A stretch of DNA of 64,000 nt, taken from positions 403,932-467,931 of the forward strand of contig CAZMSQ010000001.1 in assembly GCA_964569025.1 (NCBI GenBank), written 5' to 3'. Position 1 is the first letter of the stretch; every line of letters begins with the position of its first letter. The translations under genes were made by a program, and so were the position numbers. Below are positions 40,239 through 51,000 of this stretch, piece after piece. This DNA is from CAZMSQ01 sp964569025. GTDB taxonomy: Bacteria; Bacteroidota; Bacteroidia; Chitinophagales; Saprospiraceae. Under the pieces are notes generated by a model that made no database searches, was not told where the DNA came from, and saw only the letters and a program-made list of their open reading frames with translations.

Positions 40239-40269
40239 CAAATATACTGTGATTGAACGAGAGCTGCAA
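40239..40269 (-). promoter_or_regulatory. Promoter of the riboswitch / TonB receptor transcript
   Basis: Minus strand: TTG (plus CAA, 40267-40269), a 20-nt spacer, and TATATTTG (40246 to 40239). The predicted start at about 40232 coincides with the 5' end of the riboswitch. Confidence 0.7.
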
Positions 40270-40274
40270 CCATT

Positions 40275-40793
40275 TTACAAGCAATGTGCGTGAATTGCCT
40301 GCATAGCCTGATCAATCCGGACCTGCTTTTGCTGACCCTGAATGCAAACAAATGGCCATTGCTCGGAGGACAGGAGGGTGTGGTAACGATCGAATAGTTG
40401 GGATCTGTCTTCCGGATGTTCTCGCAGTGGGTCATCAGCCCATGGGATGTCGGGGCGGCACAGCAAATACAAATCAGCTGGAGCCTCGCGAAGGGTCTTA
40501 TCAATCCATGGATGACAAAAACCATATTTGACCTCGCTCCAGACTTTCATCACCGTCAAATCTGTGTCACAAATGATGTAAGGTTCTTGTGACTGGGTTG
40601 CTGCTAGCTGCATTAAGTTCACCTGGCCCCGGGCAATGGCAAGGAGGTCATGTTCATCATACGGACGCTCCAACCCTCGCAAATATAGACGAGCATATTC
40701 TTCGACGTACAGCGCCCCCAATTGTTCTGAAAGAGTTTTGGCCAGAGTTGTTTTCCCGGCAGACTCAGGACCAGTGATGACCACAAATTTCAT
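40275..40793 (-). CDS. NadR-like ATPase/nucleoside kinase
   Basis: A 172-residue P-loop protein resembling the kinase domain of NadR (ribosylnicotinamide kinase; AAA_28). Motifs are FVVITGPESAGKTTLAKTL (Walker A at the N-terminus), YVEEYARLYL, YIICDTDLTVMKVWSEVKYG (Walker B-like Asp) and LYLLCRPDIPWADDPLREHP (lid region). Bacteroidetes often carry this protein next to PnuC-type vitamin permeases, so a role as nicotinamide-riboside or thiamin kinase is plausible but unproven. The ATG at 40793 begins the P-loop strand. The gene lies upstream of the TPP riboswitch and is therefore not controlled by it, although it neighbours the thiamin receptor. Confidence 0.8.
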   Translation of the reverse strand: MKFVVITGPESAGKTTLAKTLSEQLGALYVEEYARLYLRGLERPYDEHDLLAIARGQVNLMQLAATQSQEPYIICDTDLTVMKVWSEVKYGFCHPWIDKTLREAPADLYLLCRPDIPWADDPLREHPEDRSQLFDRYHTLLSSEQWPFVCIQGQQKQVRIDQAMQAIHAHCL

Positions 40794-40935
40794 AATGTCT
40801 GAAATCTTATTGGATGCATTGACACCTTCACGGAATGCAAGTATATTTGGTCCCCTGATCTGAAAGGCCACACTACCATTTTAATCGATGGCTTTGCGGT
40901 TATACATGGGTGTAAGTTGATTTCAGGCAGGTTGA

Positions 40936-41532
40936 ATGAGTGTGAATATGCATGATATAGAACCACATTTCCGTTGGAGAGACCAGTATATTGCAGCTGA
41001 AGATCATTTATCTCCTTTTTATGGGAGGCAATATGACGAGTTTCGCTTTACCAACAAAATTTACAATTATTTCATTCACCCACAATGGGATGCCATCGGG
41101 TCTCCAACGTTGTACCTCAAGGTGCTCTATTGCGATTATGAACGTCGGTATGCCATTCTCGAATTCATTGGAGAATGGAATGATGCCATACATAATGATA
41201 TCATGATTCTCAAACGGGAGGTCATTGACAGTATGCAGGAGTCAGGAATCACAAAGTTTATTCTTATTTGTGAGAATGTTCTGAATTTTCATGGAGACGA
41301 AGATTGTTACTACGAGGAATGGCAGGAAGAGGCATGTGAGGAAGGCGGGTGGATTTGTCTGCTGAATACGCTCAAGCATGTCGAAGAAGAGCTTGAAGGC
41401 ACTGGTCTTCAGCATTATCTTGCCTTCGGAGAGCCCTTTAATGATGTCAACTGGCGCCCCCAGAAACCGCTGTTGTTGTTCAACGCGATAGAGTCGTTGA
41501 TGGATGGCACTACCAAAGGCATTTGGCATTGA
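40936..41532 (+). CDS. Conserved Bacteroidetes protein of unknown function
   Basis: A 198-residue soluble protein, acidic and rich in aromatic residues, with no signal peptide or membrane helix. Notable stretches are NYFIHPQWDAIGSPTLYLKV, LEFIGEWNDAIHNDIMILKR, the strand-like ITKFILICENVLNFHGDEDC and YYEEWQEEACEEGGWICLLN. The central part (FILICENVLNFHGDED) suggests an alpha/beta fold. I do not recognise a characterised family. It stands alone between the NadR-like gene (divergent) and tRNA-Leu. Confidence 0.75.
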   Translation: MSVNMHDIEPHFRWRDQYIAAEDHLSPFYGRQYDEFRFTNKIYNYFIHPQWDAIGSPTLYLKVLYCDYERRYAILEFIGEWNDAIHNDIMILKREVIDSMQESGITKFILICENVLNFHGDEDCYYEEWQEEACEEGGWICLLNTLKHVEEELEGTGLQHYLAFGEPFNDVNWRPQKPLLLFNAIESLMDGTTKGIWH

Positions 41533-41550
41533 AAAATGGGTTGAAAAAAG

Positions 41551-41582
41551 TTGGAAGAATGGATTTGGAATCCCTATCTTTG
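41551..41582 (+). promoter_or_regulatory. Promoter of tRNA-Leu
   Basis: TTG at 41551-41553, a 21-nt spacer and TATCTTTG at 41575-41582 match the Bacteroidetes -33/-7 pattern. The predicted start is about 12-15 bases before the mature tRNA. Confidence 0.7.
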
Positions 41583-41601
41583 CCACCCGAATTTTACCTC
41601 A

Positions 41602-41688
41602 GCCCAGATGGCGGAATTGGTAGACGCGCTACTTTGAGGGGGTAGTGATCGCAAGGTCGTGCAGGTTCGAGTCCTGTTCTGGGCACCA
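41602..41688 (+). tRNA. tRNA-Leu (anticodon GAG)
   Basis: An 87-base cloverleaf with encoded CCA. The acceptor arm GCCCAGA pairs with TCTGGGC, the D arm is GCGGAATTGGTAGACGC, and the anticodon stem CTACT/GGTAG encloses loop TTGAGGG, giving anticodon GAG. A long class II variable arm (GATCGCAAGGTC) is typical of leucine tRNAs, and the T arm is GCAGGTTCGAGTCCTGT. It decodes CUC and CUU. Confidence 0.94.
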
Positions 41689-41689
41689 A

Positions 41690-41727
41690 AAAAAGGGGAT
41701 GGCAATTACAATTGCCATCCCCTTTTT
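41690..41727. terminator. Bidirectional terminator between tRNA-Leu and aconitase
   Basis: The 17-base arm AAAAAGGGGATGGCAAT (41690-41706) pairs perfectly with 41711-41727 around a TACA loop. A and T tracts at both ends let it terminate the tRNA transcript and the convergent aconitase transcript (stop at 41746). Confidence 0.85.
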
Positions 41728-41745
41728 CATGAGAGTTCGGTAAAA

Positions 41746-44025
41746 TCAGGATGCCAGGTCCTGACGAATTTTATTGAGTGCCGAACCTGCTTTTACCCAG
41801 TCGATTTGTGCTTGGTTATAGGTGTGATTCACTTCAAAACTTTCCTTGCTGCCATCCGCATGATGCAGCACCACAGTCATCGGCTTGGCTGGAGCCATGT
41901 CATCGAATCCGAGAATATCGATGGTGTCATTCTGGCGGATTTTTTCAAAATCCTCTGAGTTGGCGAATGTCAATGCCAGCATTCCCTGTTTTTTCAGGTT
42001 GGTTTCATGAATACGGGCAAATGACTTGACGATAACCGCTCTGACACCGAGGTGCCGGGGTTCCATGGCGGCATGCTCACGGGAGGACCCTTCACCGTAG
42101 TTTTCCTCACCAAAAACTACCGTACCGATCCCTGCTTTTTTATAAGCACGAGCAGAGTCAGGCACGGCCATGAAGGTAGCCTGTTCAGCGTCAGCGGCAT
42201 AGTTGGCAACATTGTTCATTTCTTCGTTAAACGCATTGATTGCGCCAATGAAGCAATTGTCAGAGATATTGTCGAGGTGCCCCCTGTACTTCAGCCATGG
42301 CCCTGCCATAGAGATATGGTCTGTGGTACATTTGCCCTTGGCTTTGATCAGCAATCTCATGCTGGTAAGTTGCTTCTGGGTGATGGGTTCGAAAGGTGTC
42401 AGGAACTGAAGTCTGTTGGAATTCGGATTGATGCTGACTTCAACCGTGTCTCCGTCTTCTGCCGGGGGTACAAAGCCGGCGTCTTCAACTGAAAAACCGC
42501 GGATTGGCAGTTCGACACCCGTTGGCGGATCAAGTTTGACCGCTTCTCCGTCTTCATTGACCAAAGTATCAGTCAGGGGGTTGAAGGTCAAATCGCCAGC
42601 GATGGCCAAGGCTGTGACGATTTCGGGAGAGGCAACGAAAGACCGTGTATGGGGATTACCGTCATTTCGTTTTGAGAAATTTCTGTTAAATGAAGTGATG
42701 ATAGAATTGGCCCGGTTGGGATCATCGGTATGGCGGGCCCATTGACCGATACAGGGACCGCAAGCGTTTGCGAGGACGACTCCGCCGATTTCTTCAAAGG
42801 TGTCCAGAATGCCATCACGTTCTACTGTGTAGCGAATTTGTTCGGATCCGGGGGTGATGGTAAATTCCGATTTTGCTTTGAGGTGTTTTTCTTTGGCCTG
42901 CTTGGCCAGAGAGGCGGCCCGAGAGAGGTCTTCGTATGAAGAGTTGGTGCATGATCCAATCAGACCGACTTCCAATTTCTGAGGGTAATCGTTTTCGCGG
43001 ACAGCATCTGCAAATTTGGAAATCGGCCATGCGAGATCCGGAGTATAGGGGCCGTTGATATGTGGCTCGAGGGTCGAGAGATCAATTTCGATGACTCGGT
43101 CGAAGTACTTTTCAGGCTCCGCATAGACTTCCGGGTCGCCGGTCAAATGCTCAGCGACCTGATCTGCCAAATCTGCGACATCAGCCCGTTCGGTTGATTT
43201 GAGGTAACGGCTCATGGCCTCGTCATATCCGAAAGTTGAAGTAGTGGCGCCAATCTCAGCACCCATGTTGCAAATCGTTCCCTTTCCTGTGCAGGAGAGA
43301 GCTACAGCACCTGGCCCAAAGTACTCAACAACAGCTCCAGTACCTCCTTTGACCGTCAGAATTCCGGCAACTTTAAGGATGACATCCTTGGCTGACGTCC
43401 AACCGCTTAGCTCTCCAGTCAGTTTGACACCGATTAGTTTCGGCATCTTGAGTTCCCACGGCATGCCTGCCATGACATCTACGGCATCTGCGCCACCAAC
43501 GCCAATGGCAATCATGCCAAGACCTCCGGCATTTGGTGTATGTGAGTCAGTCCCGATCATCATCCCGCCGGGAAACGCATAGTTTTCAAGTACGATTTGA
43601 TGGATAATCCCGGCACCCGGCTTCCAGAACCCGATACCATATTTATTGGACACAGATGACAAAAACCCATAGACTTCTGAATTGTCCGTAATGGCTGTCT
43701 GGAGGTCTTTATCGGCTCCGGACTCTGCTTGAATGAGGTGGTCACAATGGACGGTAGAAGGAACATCGACTTCGGACTTGCCGGCCATCATAAATTGAAG
43801 GAGGGCCATCTGAGCGGTGGCATCCTGCATGGCAACCCGGTCAGGTGCAAAAAAGACATAATCTGATCCTCTCGAATAAGTCTTGAGGGATGACTCCCCG
43901 TGAAGATGAGAATACAAGATTTTTTCTGTCAGTGTCAGCGGTCTGCCCAGAGCTGCTCGGGCCTCTTCAACTTTTTTTGGAAGGCGGGAATAGTGCGCCT
44001 TAATCATGCCAAGATCGAATGCCAT
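41746..44025 (-). CDS. acnA: Aconitate hydratase
   Basis: Iron-sulfur enzyme of the citric acid cycle (citrate to isocitrate). At 759 residues it matches the mitochondrial-type aconitase in length. The [4Fe-4S] ligands are visible as Cys358 in IGSCTNSSYED and Cys421/Cys424 in NACGPCIGQW. Other blocks are IGTDSHTPNAGGLGMIAIGV (20 residues), GMPWELK, and the C-terminal swivel domain ENYGEGSSREHAAMEPRHLG with IVKSFARIHETNLKKQG. The N-terminus (MAFDLGMIKAHYSRLPKKVE) supports the ATG at 44025. It is divergent from ruvA. The symbol follows general use; mitochondrial-type enzymes are also just called acn. Confidence 0.96.
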   Translation of the reverse strand: MAFDLGMIKAHYSRLPKKVEEARAALGRPLTLTEKILYSHLHGESSLKTYSRGSDYVFFAPDRVAMQDATAQMALLQFMMAGKSEVDVPSTVHCDHLIQAESGADKDLQTAITDNSEVYGFLSSVSNKYGIGFWKPGAGIIHQIVLENYAFPGGMMIGTDSHTPNAGGLGMIAIGVGGADAVDVMAGMPWELKMPKLIGVKLTGELSGWTSAKDVILKVAGILTVKGGTGAVVEYFGPGAVALSCTGKGTICNMGAEIGATTSTFGYDEAMSRYLKSTERADVADLADQVAEHLTGDPEVYAEPEKYFDRVIEIDLSTLEPHINGPYTPDLAWPISKFADAVRENDYPQKLEVGLIGSCTNSSYEDLSRAASLAKQAKEKHLKAKSEFTITPGSEQIRYTVERDGILDTFEEIGGVVLANACGPCIGQWARHTDDPNRANSIITSFNRNFSKRNDGNPHTRSFVASPEIVTALAIAGDLTFNPLTDTLVNEDGEAVKLDPPTGVELPIRGFSVEDAGFVPPAEDGDTVEVSINPNSNRLQFLTPFEPITQKQLTSMRLLIKAKGKCTTDHISMAGPWLKYRGHLDNISDNCFIGAINAFNEEMNNVANYAADAEQATFMAVPDSARAYKKAGIGTVVFGEENYGEGSSREHAAMEPRHLGVRAVIVKSFARIHETNLKKQGMLALTFANSEDFEKIRQNDTIDILGFDDMAPAKPMTVVLHHADGSKESFEVNHTYNQAQIDWVKAGSALNKIRQDLAS

Positions 44026-44058
44026 ACATCAGAAAGTTTGGAAGTAATGAAATATGAT

Positions 44059-44104
44059 GCACCTTGTTATTGTGTTCAAGGTGCCCTTTTGGCGTGCAAA
44101 AATA
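44059..44104 (-). promoter_or_regulatory. Candidate acn promoter -7 box and leader hairpin
   Basis: Minus-strand TATTTTTG (44104 to 44097) fits the -7 consensus. In the predicted leader, GCACCTTG (44059-44066) and CAAGGTGC (44077-44084) form a perfect 8-bp stem with a 10-base loop, 34 bases before the ATG. Confidence 0.45.
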
Positions 44105-44179
44105 CGGAATTTATGCCGAAAATGCAGGTCAAAGCGTCTGTATTTCAAGATGGGACGCTTGCCCACCGCCGTTTTTTCC

Positions 44180-44187
44180 TAACTTTG
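44180..44187 (+). promoter_or_regulatory. -7 element for ruvA
   Basis: TAACTTTG fits TAnnTTTG and is preceded by TTG at 44159-44161 (18-nt spacer). It ends 23 bases before the ruvA ATG. Confidence 0.55.
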
Positions 44188-44210
44188 AACCTCACTGAGT
44201 CTTTCTGCAC

Positions 44211-44807
44211 ATGATAGCCTACATAAAAGGCGAAATCACCGTCAAGCATCCGAGTTACGTAGTCGTCGAAGCGGCTGGTGTGGGGTACCACATCTCCATT
44301 ACCGCTTCAACCTATGCGAGGCTCGAAAAAATGGAGTCTGCCAAAGTCTTGACGTGGCTCCATGTCAAAGAGGATTCTCACACCCTATATGGATTTGCAG
44401 ACGAAGCTGAGCGCCTCATGTTTACGCACCTCATCAGTGTATCTGGCGTAGGTCCCTCCACCGCCCAGCAAATTTTGTCGTCGGCTCCGACAGATTCTCT
44501 TCGAGATGCGATTATTGCCGAAAATGAGCATATGCTCAAGGGCGTCAAAGGAATCGGTGCGAAAACGGCCAAGCGCATCATTCTTGATTTGAAAGATCGG
44601 CTTCTGAAGGAAGGAGGTCAATCTATCGCACCTACAGCAGTTCAAACAGGCAATACCCTTTATCAGGAAGCGTTAATGGGACTGGAAAGTCTCGGCATAC
44701 CGCGTCCAAGGGCGCAGCGAGCACTTGGCCAGGCAGCGAAAGAGAATCCAGATACAGCATCTCCGGGAGATTTGATCAAGGCTGCCCTCAAGTTGTTGTC
44801 AGCCTGA
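44211..44807 (+). CDS. ruvA: Holliday junction branch migration protein RuvA
   Basis: DNA-binding subunit of the RuvAB complex. The 198-residue product shows the three-domain layout: an OB fold (MIAYIKGEITVKHPSYVVVE, then AAGVGYHISI), two helix-hairpin-helix motifs (LISVSGVGPSTAQQIL near 75; LKGVKGIGAKTAKRIILDLK near 108), and a C-terminal domain that contacts RuvB (ALMGLESLGIPRPRAQRAL). It is followed after 267 bases by sprA, the same neighbourhood as in Flavobacterium johnsoniae. A weak hairpin (ATCTGC/GCAGAT, 44813-44828) after the stop may be a terminator. Confidence 0.96.
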   Translation: MIAYIKGEITVKHPSYVVVEAAGVGYHISITASTYARLEKMESAKVLTWLHVKEDSHTLYGFADEAERLMFTHLISVSGVGPSTAQQILSSAPTDSLRDAIIAENEHMLKGVKGIGAKTAKRIILDLKDRLLKEGGQSIAPTAVQTGNTLYQEALMGLESLGIPRPRAQRALGQAAKENPDTASPGDLIKAALKLLSA

Positions 44808-45074
44808 TAATTATCTGCTTCCGCAGATGCCCTTTTCAATCAGCAGAAAAGCCGTTTCTGAACAGAGTCCAGATGAATCTCAGGAAAAACTGAAACTTTT
44901 TTTGACCAATCAAAAAATGAAAGGAAGTTTTGTCCGTTTTCCATGAACCGTGTCAGGGAGAATCTCTGTCAGGCATACAATTTATTGCACCTTGCTTCAG
45001 TCATCAATGAAAGCCCCGAAAGTTTTCAGGGCGCAGCGCTCGAAAGGCAGTTGAGACGTCCGTTCAGAATACAC

Positions 45075-48000
45075 ATGAAGATTTTCCTATACAGCTTCGC
45101 CACTTTTTGCATTCTGCTTTTTTCTACAAGCGGGCATACATATAGAGTCTACATGGACGGACCCCTGCCAGGTGTATGTCTCTTTGAAACGGTATCGGAT
45201 ACCATCCCACCCCTCACTGACCGGGAAAATGACTTTCTCAACGATCCTGTGTCAAATCCTTATGATCTCGAGGACCCTGCTGCCGTAGAGCAAACAGTTG
45301 AATACGACCCCGAAACAGGCAATTATATCATCTATGAGCGAATCGGGGAAGAGTTTTTCCGAACTCCCTCATATATGACTTTCGAGGAATATCTTGACTG
45401 GAGTGCCGAACAACAAGAACGCCAATATTTTCAGTCTCTATCTGGAATCAACACAGGAGCAGGATCAGGTGGCCTTATCGACCCGATTCAGGAAATTGAT
45501 ATTGAGAATTTGCTGATTGACAGACTTTTCGGCGGAACGGATATAGAAATTACCCCACGTGGAAATATCGACCTGATTTTTGCAGGCAGGTATCAGCGTG
45601 TTTTGAATCCCAATATTCCAATCAGGGCACAGCGGCAGGCTGGGTTTGACTTTGATATGAACATCAACCTCAGCGTGGAAGGCCGGATTGGGAAGAAACT
45701 GAATCTCGCCTTTAATTACAACACCGGTGCGACTTTCGACTTCGATAATCAAATGAAACTGGACTACAACAGCGCAGAGTTCAGTGAAGACGATATCCTG
45801 AAACGCATTGAGGCTGGAAATGTCAGCCTTCCTCTGCGTAACTCTCTGATTCAGGGCAGCCAAAGTTTGTTTGGCATTCTCGCAGAGCTTCAGTTTGGCC
45901 GCCTTCGTTTGACTACTGTTATCTCCCAACAGCGCTCTCAGCGCCAGCAGATTCAGCTGGACGGTGGAGCGCAGCTGAGGCGATTTGAAGTGAGGGCAGA
46001 TGAATATGATGAGTTCAGGCACTTCTTTTTGACTCATTTTAACCGAAATATCTTCGAACGGGCATGTGCCAATCTGCCACAGATTAACAGCCAGTTTAAA
46101 ATTCGCCGTCTGGAGGTATATATCACCAATGATAGGCAGGAATTTCAGGATATCCGCGACATTGTTGCCATCGCTGACCTTGGTGAGCCATCCAATTTTA
46201 CAGCCTCCGATTCACTCCGATTCAAGCCACCCTCCCCAAGGCATTTCGACCCGGTTACGGGTCAGGCTTTGCCCGGCCAAAATATCGGAAATGGCGTTTA
46301 CGCAAATGATATCCTGCAGGAAATACTTCGCACCCCTGGTTCCAGTAAGTCTGAAAACGTGGTGAGGGTGCTCCAGTCGCCTCCATTTAATTTTCAGCAG
46401 GGGAAGGATTTTGAAAAAATTCAGGCCAGGAAGCTCAATACCTCAGAATACACATTTCACCAAGAACTCGGTTTTATCTCCCTGAATGTGAATGTGCGCC
46501 CCGATCAGGTGCTCGGCGTTGCTTTCGAGTATGATTTTAACGGGAAAACCTACAAAGTGGGCCAGTTTTCGCAAGACAATTATGACATTGATTCAAGCGG
46601 AGTCCTGTTCGTCAAAATGCTCAAAGGAACAACCCCGAATGTCACAATCCCTTTGTGGGATTTGATGATGAAGAATGTCTATTCACTCGGGGCCTATCAG
46701 GCAAACCGCGAAGATTTCTACCTCGATATCGCTTATGATGACCCGGGAGGAGGTCAGAAGCGTTTTCTTCCGATTCTTCCTGAGGTGCCCCTGCTTCAGA
46801 TTTTCAACCTGGACAATCTGAATGTGCAAAGTGACCCTGCTCCCGATGGGGTATTCGATTATGTGCCGGGGCTGACGATCTTCCCTCGCACAGGACGCAT
46901 GATGTTTCCTGTGCTGGAGCCATTTGGCAGTTCTTTGTCCAGGCAGTTGCCCGATGATCCCGAAATACAGCAGGAATACGTCTATCAGGTTCTCTATGAT
47001 TCAACGGTTTGGAGAGCCCGCGAATACCCCTCCCTCAATCGCTTTGTGATTCGTGGGCAATACAAATCAAGTGTGTCCAGCGAAATATCGCTCGGTGCTT
47101 TCAACCTGCCGCGTGGTTCGGTGATAGTAAGGGCCGGAGGCCAGACGCTTCGGGAAGGTGTGGATTATGAAGTCGACTACAGCATAGGCAGGGTGCGTAT
47201 TCTCAATGACGCCTACCTTTCATCAGGGGTTCCGATCAATGTTTCTTTCGAGGACAAGACTCTATTTGGATTCCAGACAAAAACTCTGATGGGGGTTCGG
47301 GCCGACTACATGGCCAGCAAAAAGCTGACTCTTGGGGGTACCTACATGCATCTCTTTGAGCGGCCTTTCACCCGAAAAGTCAATTTGGGAGATGATCCTA
47401 TAAATAACAAGGTATACGGGTTTGATTTGAATTACAGCACCGATGCCCCATGGCTCACCCGTGCAGTCGATGCCCTTCCATTTGTCTCAACCAAGGCACC
47501 TTCAACTTTCGCATTGACCACAGAATTTGCAGCCCTGCAGCCAGGCCATAGCCGGGCCATCAATCAGGGGCAGGATGAAGAGGGCGACAAAGACAAGAGC
47601 GGCGTAGTCTATCTCGATGATTTTGAAGGGAGTACCACAAGTGACGACCTCAGACTCCCAACAACGTTTTGGGTCATGTCGAGCGTTCCTCAGGACGACG
47701 GTCCGAATCCACGGTATCCAGAGGCCAATCTGATTAATGATCTTCGCTCAGGTGTCAACAGAGCCAAACTGAGTTGGTACCGAACAGATATTACTCTGCG
47801 TAACGATGAAGACAAGGTCGACCCATACGCCAAACTGGTGCGTCAGACGGAAATCTTCCAGAATGCTTTTATCGCCCCGAATCAAAATGATTTTATTCAA
47901 ACCCTCGACCTGACCTATTATCCCAATCGCAGGGGCCCCTATAATTTTGATTTGCCTGATGGGACGGACTTTTCTCCGGGCCTCGAGTTTGTAAATATCG

Positions 48001-51000
48001 AGAATGATACCACGGTCTATCTGAAAGAGCCCGAAGAAAGATGGGCCGGTATGATGCGCCGGATCAATAATACAGATTTCGAACAGGCAAACTACGAGTT
48101 CGTCGAATTCTGGTTGCTGAATCCCTTCATGGAAAACCGAAATGGCGAAATCACAGAGCAAGGTGATTTGTACATTAATATTGGAAATATATCGGAGGAT
48201 ATTCTTCGAGATTCTCGCATGTTTTTCGAAGACGGGCTGCCACGTGATGCGAACGAACCGGCTCCTGATACCACGAATCTGGGACTCATTCCAAGAAAAC
48301 TCTCCCTCATCAATGCATTTGATCAGAACGAGGCGGCCAGAGCCTTGCAGGATGTTGGATTCGACGGAATGGCAGATGAATTAGAGGCGCAGTTTTTTGA
48401 AGAGTATCTCAATGCGCTCCAGTCGGGCGGTGCTCCTCCGCAGGTCCTTGATGCCGTGTCCCGTGATCCGGCTAATGACAACTACTCCAATTTCAGAACT
48501 GAGGGAGACAAAAGTGTCTATGACCGGTACTATAATTTCAACAATCCCCAGGGGAACTCTCCCGTGGTAGATGCGAGCACACGAATTCCGGGAAATGCCA
48601 CAGCCAGACCCGACAGGGAAGATATCAATCTCGATAACTCCCTTAATGAAACGGAGGCATATTATGAATACCACATCCCACTCAGACGTGGAAATCAGTT
48701 GTCTTCAGGTAATTATTCCGGATTTGGGCTCAATTTCGCAGATCTTCCATTTGTGACGGATACCCTGCAAGGAGAAACAGGTGTCTGGTATCGCTTTAAG
48801 GTACCTATCGATCAGTATACCAAAAAGGTGGGCAACGTCCAGGATTTTCGGTCCATGCGATTTATCCGGATGTACCTGACAGGTTTTAACAAAGAGACGA
48901 CGCTTCGCTTCGCACGGCTGGAGCTTGTCAGATCGAACTGGAGGCGTTACCGTCTGCGACTCGATGTCAAAGGGCAAGATGGGCCGGTCCAGTGCACAGC
49001 CAGAGGTTCAAGATTTGACATCAATGACGTCAATATCGAAGAAAATGGGGCCCGGGCTCCATTCAATTACGTGCTCCCGAGAGGCATTGAGCGCGAGCAA
49101 TCACTTGGCCCTTTTCCAGATGCCCTTCAAAATGAGCAATCCCTCTCCCTGACAGTATGTGATATGCCATGTGGAGACAACAAAGCTGTCTATCGCAATC
49201 TCCAATACGATATGCGTGTCTATGACCGCATGAAAATGTTTGTCCACGCTGAGGTAGACCGTCCGGAGGTTTCTCCGATTGTTGAAGATGGAGATGTATC
49301 AGTGTTCGTTCGAATTGGCAGCGATTTCACCAACAATTACTATGAGTACGAGGTGCCATTGACGTTTTCGAAAGCGGAGAATATTGTTGGACTGCGTAAT
49401 TCAGATGATGAATACATTGATGAGGTCTGGCATCCTGAAAATAACATCGACTTTTCGCTGAAAATGCTGAGAGATCTCAAGCTTCAGCGCAATGATGAGT
49501 CCGGTCCGGGAGGGTTCTTTAAAATTGCAGACCCTGAAAATCCGGAGAACACCATCAGCATCATCGGGAATCCAAACCTTGGCAATGTCAAGTCTATCAT
49601 GATCGGGGTGCGAAATAATACTGACTTTACGTTCAGTGGCAAGTGCGTCGAGGTGTGGGTCAATGAGCTGCGCTTGAGTGGATTGGATGACAGGCCCGGC
49701 TATGCTGCGATGTCAAGGGTCGATATGAAACTGGCGGATTTGGGAGAGCTCAATCTGGAGGGCAATTACAGTTCAATTGGTTACGGAGCAATCGATCAGC
49801 GCGTGAACCAGCGGAGCAGAGAAGAGGTTCTTGTATACAACACCACCGCCGAACTTCAACTCGGTCGGTTCCTTCCAGAGTCCAGCGGAATCCGGATTCC
49901 CTTCCTCGCCCAATATTACGAAGAGCGCCGAAACCCAGAATTCGATCCCTACGATTTTGATGTGCCGCTCAAGGATAAACTCGATAATGCAGATTCTCAG
50001 GGTGAGCGTGATTCAATCCGGCAACTCGCACAAGACTTTACCCGCATCCAGAGTATTGGTTTCAATAATGTGAGGAAAGAACGAACTGGCGGCGGGAAAC
50101 CTATGCCCTGGGATATCGAAAATTTCAGGTTTACTTACGGCTGGACGGAAACGTACAGGCGCACTCCCCTGGTTCTCGAAGACAGGCTCACAGTGCACAA
50201 TGGCGGGTTTGAATACGGATACCAAATGACGCCGCTTACCATTGCACCATTCAAGAAACTCATCAAGAAAGATAAGTATTTCAAATGGTTGTCTGAGATG
50301 AATATCAATCTCATACCCAACTCATTCCGGTTTACCACGGATCTTGACAGAAGTTTCCGGATTACCAGATATCGCTTTACCGGGACGGACATCCAGAATC
50401 CGGCGAATACATTCTTCAACAAATTCTTTACCTGGAACCGGCAGTATGCACTGAATTGGGACATCGCTAAGAATCTGAGGTTTAACTACAATGCAAATGT
50501 GAACTCAGTGATTGACGAACCACTAGAATTTGATGCAGAAAACAACCGGATTTCCAATCAAGTACGCCGCGACAGCATCTGGAACAACATTCTAATGCTT
50601 GGTCGCCCAAAAAATTATGTCCACAACCTCAATGTGAGTTACAATGTCCCGACAAAAAACTTCCCGTTCCTTGACTGGGTCAATGTAAAGGCCCAATACG
50701 ATGCCTCTTATTCATGGGCGGCGGCTTCCCTGAACATGGATTCGCTGGGGAACGTCATTTCGAACAATCAAACACGGCAGGTTAGTGGGGACTTGAACTT
50801 TGAGACGTTGTACAACAAGTCAAATTTTCTCAGGAAAATCAATAGAGGAAACTCCGGGTCAAGAAGCCGGATAGGCTCTTCGAGAGGCGGAGGCGGAGGC
50901 CCGGCGACCAGGGGCGGAAAAGATGATGACAAAGGGAAGTCAGGAGAGCCCAGCGCCATTGCCAAAGCTCTTATCAGACCTCTCATGATGCTCCGAAAGG

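Noticed and set aside
40275..40793. NadR-like kinase as a TPP-riboswitch-controlled gene
   Set aside because: It lies upstream of the riboswitch on the same strand, so the switch cannot act on it in cis.
44059..44084. Iron-responsive element before aconitase
   Set aside because: There is no CAGUGN loop and no bulged C; only a plain hairpin is supported.
44943..45074. 44-codon extension of SprA
   Set aside because: It would place the signal peptide inside the protein; the ATG at 45075 starts exactly at it.
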